A stretch of DNA of 37,623 nt from Bacteroidota bacterium (GTDB lineage: Bacteria; Bacteroidota; Bacteroidia; Chitinophagales; Chitinophagaceae). The notes below the pieces were generated by a model. It did not search any database. It was not told the origin of the DNA and saw nothing but the letters and a program-made list of their open reading frames with translations. The number at the start of each line of letters is the position of its first letter. Position 1 is the stretch's first letter. Positions 34,182-37,623 of the stretch are shown piece after piece. The position numbers and the translations under genes are program-made. Location of the stretch: the NCBI GenBank assembly GCA_029560415.1, contig JAKQKY010000502.1:1-37623 (forward strand), written 5' to 3'.

Positions 34182-36176
34182 ATGAAAAAGTACAGATTAC
34201 CATACGCCGGGATACTCATCCTTGCTGTTGTTTTCACCATAAATGCCTGTAAGCCAAAAAATGCCGGGGATGCCGTAAGCGGCGATGCTGCTGCTAAATC
34301 TTATGTGGCACCGGGTAAATACGATGCATTTTATAATTTTGTTTCCGGTGGCTTTAGCGGCCAATTAAGCGTCTATGGCTTACCGTCTGGAAGGTTACTC
34401 CGTGTTATTCCTGTTTTTTCAGTAGATCCTGAAAAAGGTTGGGGATATAGTGAAGAAACCAAACCTATGCTGAATACTTCCCATGGCATTGTTCCCTGGG
34501 ATGATCTTCACCATACCGAAATGTCGCAAACCAATGGAGAGATCGATGGCCGTTGGGTTTTTGGCAATGCCAATAATACACCTCGTGTGGCCAGGATCGA
34601 TCTGAGTACGTTTCGTACTGCGGAGATCATTGAACTGCCAAACAGTGCGGGTAATCACTCTTCACCTTTCATAACCGAAAATACAGAATATGTTGTTGCG
34701 GGTACCCGTTTCAGTGTACCGCCGGATGATGTAAATGGTGATATCAGCATCAACACATACAAACAAAATTTTAAAGGAACCCTTAGTTTTATCAGTGTTG
34801 ATAAAAATGACGGGAATATGGATATTGCTTTCCAGATTCAATGCCCAGGTGTGAATTTTGATCTGAGCCATGCCGGTAAAGGAAAATCACATGGCTGGTT
34901 TTTCTTCTCCTGCTATAATACCGAACAGGCCAATACGTTGCTGGAAGTGAACGCTTCGCAAAAAGATAAAGATTTTATCATGGCCGTTAACTGGAAAAAA
35001 GCGGAAGAATACCTAAAAGCCGGAAAGGGAAGAAAACAACCGGTGAAATATGCACACAATAAATATGATGAAAAAACTCATACGGCTACTTCTGAAATTA
35101 AAACAGAAGTCATTGTACTCGATGCCAAAGAATTGAAAGACATATGTTACATGATTCCTTGTCCGAAATCACCGCATGGTTGTGATGTGGATCCAACAGG
35201 CGAATATATCGTGGGTAGTGGTAAACTGGCCGCATTGATACCGGTATTCAGTTTTGATAAATTGCAAAAAGCCATTGCTGCAAAAGACTTTATTGGTGAT
35301 TATGATGGTATTCCCGTTGTTAAGTATGAATCTGCTTTATATGGTGAAGTGAAGAAGCCTGGTCTTGGTCCTTTGCATACCGAGTTTGATGGTAAAGGCA
35401 ACGCTTATACGTCGTTCTTTGTTTCTTCTGAAGTGGTAAAATGGAATATTAAAGATCTGAAAGTGCTCGACAGGGTGCCTACTTATTATTCTGTTGGCCA
35501 TCTTTGTATACCAGGTGGCGATAGTAAAAAACCAAATCCAAAATACCTGATCGCTTATAATAAAATTACCAAAGACCGTTATCTGCCTACAGGACCAGAG
35601 TTATCTCAAAGCGCACAATTGTACGACATCAGCGGAGATAAGATGCAACTGATCCTCGATTTTCCTACTATCGGTGAGCCACATTATGCACAGGCAGTGG
35701 CTGCGGATGTGATAAAGAATAAATCGGTGAAATTCTTTAAACTCGAAGATAATAAACATGCTTTTGTAGCCAATGGAGAAAGTACCACTAAGGTAGTACG
35801 GGAAGGAAATAACGTACATGTATACATGACAGCTATACGTTCGCATCTTACGCCCGATAATATTGAGGGCATCAAAATGGGTGACCAGGTTTATTTCCAC
35901 GTGACCAATATTGAACAGGACTGGGATGTACCACATGGCTTTGCTATCAAAGGCGCTGCCAATGCAGAATTGCTGATCATGCCTGGAGAAACGCAAACAC
36001 TGAAATGGTCGCCAGACCGTACCGGTATCTTCCCGATGTATTGCACTGATTTCTGCAGTGCATTGCACCAGGAAATGTCGGGATATATTAGGATATCCCC
36101 TGCTGGTAGTAATGTTCCATTATTATTCAGTACCGGTACTAACCTGCCGTCATCTGATTCAGCTAATAAAAAATAA
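34182..36176 (+). CDS. nosZ: Nitrous-oxide reductase, Sec-exported (clade II-like)
   Basis: 664 residues. Reduces N2O to N2 in the last step of denitrification. The N-terminus has no twin-arginine motif; it is a Sec-type signal with a possible lipobox INAC (Cys23), fitting clade II NosZ. The beta-propeller carries seven candidate CuZ ligands: His110, His111 (DDLHHTEM), His159, His332 (SPHGCD), His399 (GPLHTEF), His440 (VGHLCIPGG) and His501 (GEPHYAQ). The cupredoxin domain has the CuA set His585 (DVPHGF), Cys621, Cys625, His629 and Met632 in CTDFCSALHQEM. All metal ligands appear intact, so it should be active. It follows the lipoprotein cytochrome gene and precedes the NosL fusion and nosD. 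Confidence 0.97.
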   Translation: MKKYRLPYAGILILAVVFTINACKPKNAGDAVSGDAAAKSYVAPGKYDAFYNFVSGGFSGQLSVYGLPSGRLLRVIPVFSVDPEKGWGYSEETKPMLNTSHGIVPWDDLHHTEMSQTNGEIDGRWVFGNANNTPRVARIDLSTFRTAEIIELPNSAGNHSSPFITENTEYVVAGTRFSVPPDDVNGDISINTYKQNFKGTLSFISVDKNDGNMDIAFQIQCPGVNFDLSHAGKGKSHGWFFFSCYNTEQANTLLEVNASQKDKDFIMAVNWKKAEEYLKAGKGRKQPVKYAHNKYDEKTHTATSEIKTEVIVLDAKELKDICYMIPCPKSPHGCDVDPTGEYIVGSGKLAALIPVFSFDKLQKAIAAKDFIGDYDGIPVVKYESALYGEVKKPGLGPLHTEFDGKGNAYTSFFVSSEVVKWNIKDLKVLDRVPTYYSVGHLCIPGGDSKKPNPKYLIAYNKITKDRYLPTGPELSQSAQLYDISGDKMQLILDFPTIGEPHYAQAVAADVIKNKSVKFFKLEDNKHAFVANGESTTKVVREGNNVHVYMTAIRSHLTPDNIEGIKMGDQVYFHVTNIEQDWDVPHGFAIKGAANAELLIMPGETQTLKWSPDRTGIFPMYCTDFCSALHQEMSGYIRISPAGSNVPLLFSTGTNLPSSDSANKK

Positions 36177-36183
36177 CGATCAC

Positions 36184-36216
36184 AAATGGCTGCTGCTGTA
36201 CAGGCGGCAGCCATTT
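36184..36216 (+). terminator. Hairpin after nosZ (possible attenuator)
   Basis: A perfect 10-bp stem AAATGGCTGC (36184-36193) / GCAGCCATTT (36207-36216) with a 13-nt loop, 7 nt after the nosZ stop. The 3' arm ends TTT, but only AATACTTAAG follows. It may partly end transcription or protect the nosZ mRNA, giving more nosZ than accessory-gene product. Confidence 0.5.
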
Positions 36217-36266
36217 AATACTTAAGAAAAATTTTGATTCAATACATTTTCTAAATCTTAGAACTT

Positions 36267-37289
36267 ATGGAGCAGAAAAGAATACAAACGTGGGCAAGAA
36301 TACTCCTGTTCTTATGTGGATTGGCTTTGATCGCTGTTTTGTTTGTTCCGATTTGGCGTATAGACCTGGATGCACCCCAATACCCGGAAGGCCTGAGGCT
36401 ACTCATTTTTGCAGATAACCTTGGAGGTAATGTAGATATTATCAATGGTCTCAACCACTATATTGGCATGAAAACCCTGCACGCCAGTGATTTTATAGAG
36501 TTCACTGTGTTAAAATATATTATCATCTTTTTTGCTTTGGCATTTTGTATTACATCTGTAATAGGGAAACGAAAATTTCTCTACTTACTGTTTATTCTAT
36601 TTGTTGCATTTGGCGTATTGGCCATGGTCGATTTTTGGCGATGGGAGTACAACTATGGTCATAACCTTGATCCCAATGCTGCCATCATTGTTCCTGGAAT
36701 GGCTTATCAACCACCATTGATAGGGTTTAAACAGCTATTGAACTTTGGCGCCTATTCGGTGCCTGATATTGGCGGATGGATATTTGTAGCTGTTGGCGCA
36801 ATCATACTCATGCTGGTAATTGTTGAATGGAGAGCAGCCAGGAATTCTGTAAAAAGCAAACCTGTAATGGCAATGATCATAAGCCTTTCAATGCTCGCTT
36901 TATCATCCTGTGCTCAGAAACCGAAACCCATTCATTATGGATCTGATCAATGTAGTTTTTGCAAGATGACGATCAGTGATAATCGTTTTGGCGCTCAGCT
37001 GATCACCTCTAAAGGTAAAATTTACAACTTCGACGATATTCATTGCCTGCAAACTTACCTTGAAGCTGAGGCTTCAAACCTTTCAGGAAAAGAACGCATT
37101 TATTTTACCAATTTCAGTTCAGATCATTCATTGATCTATTCAAAGGACGCTTTCCTGCTGAAATCGCCTGAACTTAAGAGCCCCATGGGTGGAAATATTG
37201 CAGCCTTTAACCAACAGGATAGTTTGCAGAAAATGAAGGATTTTTATCATGGCAGTAACATTAACTGGATTGATATCAAACCCAAATGA
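36267..37289 (+). CDS. Membrane protein fused to NosL-type copper chaperone
   Basis: 340 residues. The N-terminal part (1-190) has four membrane helices (about 11-29, 82-99, 103-122, 169-187) with an extracytoplasmic loop between the first two. In many Bacteroidota nos clusters such a protein is a separate gene. The C-terminal part is a NosL domain: MAMIISLSMLALSSC (201-215) looks like a complete lipoprotein signal with lipobox LSSC, then HYGSDQCSFCKMTISD with the Cu(I)-binding CxxCxM (Cys229, Cys232, Met234). NosL delivers copper to NosZ. There is no stop between the parts, so this is a fusion, unless the in-frame ATG at 36867 is also used to make free NosL. Its stop overlaps the nosD start by ATGA. 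Confidence 0.85.
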   Translation: MEQKRIQTWARILLFLCGLALIAVLFVPIWRIDLDAPQYPEGLRLLIFADNLGGNVDIINGLNHYIGMKTLHASDFIEFTVLKYIIIFFALAFCITSVIGKRKFLYLLFILFVAFGVLAMVDFWRWEYNYGHNLDPNAAIIVPGMAYQPPLIGFKQLLNFGAYSVPDIGGWIFVAVGAIILMLVIVEWRAARNSVKSKPVMAMIISLSMLALSSCAQKPKPIHYGSDQCSFCKMTISDNRFGAQLITSKGKIYNFDDIHCLQTYLEAEASNLSGKERIYFTNFSSDHSLIYSKDAFLLKSPELKSPMGGNIAAFNQQDSLQKMKDFYHGSNINWIDIKPK

Positions 37290-37623
37290 AATACCTGGTT
37301 TATATATTCGCTGGTTTATTTATGACATTGCATGTTTCTGCGAGGGTGATTCAGGTAGGATCATCACATACGGTGCATACCATCCAGGAAGCGCTGCGTG
37401 TAGCCATAAACGGTGATAGTATCATTGTGTATGGAGGCAATTATCGTGAGAAGAATATTTCCATTACAAAAAGTATAACGCTTATTGGAAAAAACTTTCC
37501 TGTTTTGGATGGAGAACATTTATACGAGATCATATCAATCCGGGCACCTTTTGTAACGATCGAAGGTTTTAAGATTGTTCATTCAGGTGTATCAAGTATT
37601 GAAGATTTTGCCGGCATCAAGAT
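37286..37623 (+). CDS. nosD: NosD, periplasmic beta-helix maturation factor (partial, right edge)
   Basis: The first 112 codons are present. The ATG overlaps the stop of the preceding gene (ATGA). A signal peptide (about 1-19, ending VSA) is followed by VIQVGSSHTVHTIQEALRVAINGDSIIVYGGNYREKNISITKSITLIGKNFPVLDG, the start of the right-handed parallel beta-helix of NosD/carbohydrate-binding type. NosD works with the NosF/NosY ABC transporter in building the CuZ centre; those genes would be expected beyond the window. Confidence 0.9.
   Translation, partial: MKYLVYIFAGLFMTLHVSARVIQVGSSHTVHTIQEALRVAINGDSIIVYGGNYREKNISITKSITLIGKNFPVLDGEHLYEIISIRAPFVTIEGFKIVHSGVSSIEDFAGIK

Noticed and set aside
35601-36068. 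Minus-strand ORF of 155 codons
   Set aside because: It is antisense to the NosZ C-terminal domain with all CuA ligands intact.
1-37623. CRISPR array, tRNA, rRNA or insertion sequence
   Set aside because: No regularly spaced repeat arrays, cloverleaf-like RNA genes, transposase frames or flanking inverted repeats were recognised by eye.

Overview
The window looks like a chromosomal segment of a Bacteroidota bacterium, most likely close to Chitinophagaceae (inference). The grounds are a SusC/SusD pair, a LytTR regulator with a LytS-type kinase, a PKD-domain secreted protein, AT-rich leaders without clear Shine-Dalgarno sequences, TAnnTTTG-like promoter boxes and a Sec-type (clade II-like) nitrous-oxide reductase. 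No rRNA, tRNA, insertion sequence or CRISPR array was seen.

Layout. (1) 1-1623, minus: 5' part of a large secreted PKD-repeat protein that runs off the left edge. (2) 1786-4474, minus: a two-gene operon for an NtrC-type sigma-54 activator and an NtrY-like histidine kinase. (3) 4621-22040, plus: an export locus with two tiny paralogous genes sharing the motif FSSxDLWNIQR, a HlyD/MacA-type adaptor, a small exported protein, an ABC ATPase, five consecutive ~800-residue MacB/FtsX permeases, a second ABC ATPase and a TolC-like channel. Two copies of one regulatory module (paired 22-bp-spaced repeats about 90 bp upstream of a sigma-54-like element) precede the small genes and the adaptor gene. (4) 22259-24044, minus: LytS-type kinase and LytTR regulator. 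(5) 24479-29933, plus: SusC, SusD and a third surface lipoprotein, ended by a strong terminator. (6) 30084-37623: an anaerobic/nitrous-oxide region with hemN (+), a heme-copper-oxidase-like membrane protein and a Crp/Fnr regulator (both -), then a nos operon (+): lipoprotein cytochrome c, nosZ, a membrane protein fused to NosL, and nosD, cut by the right edge.

How the parts may work together. The NtrC/NtrY pair probably senses an envelope or antimicrobial stress and switches on the small DLWNIQR proteins and the efflux machine through sigma-54. The LytTR system sits divergently from the SusCD genes and may control them. The Crp/Fnr regulator probably acts through TATGA-N6-TCATA-like dyads found upstream of the nos operon, the oxidase-like gene and (weaker) hemN, joining heme synthesis under low oxygen to N2O respiration.

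The most novel-looking parts are the DLWNIQR small-protein pair with its duplicated enhancer-promoter module, the five-permease/two-ATPase array, and the membrane-domain/NosL fusion. All assignments come from reading the sequence; no database search was run.
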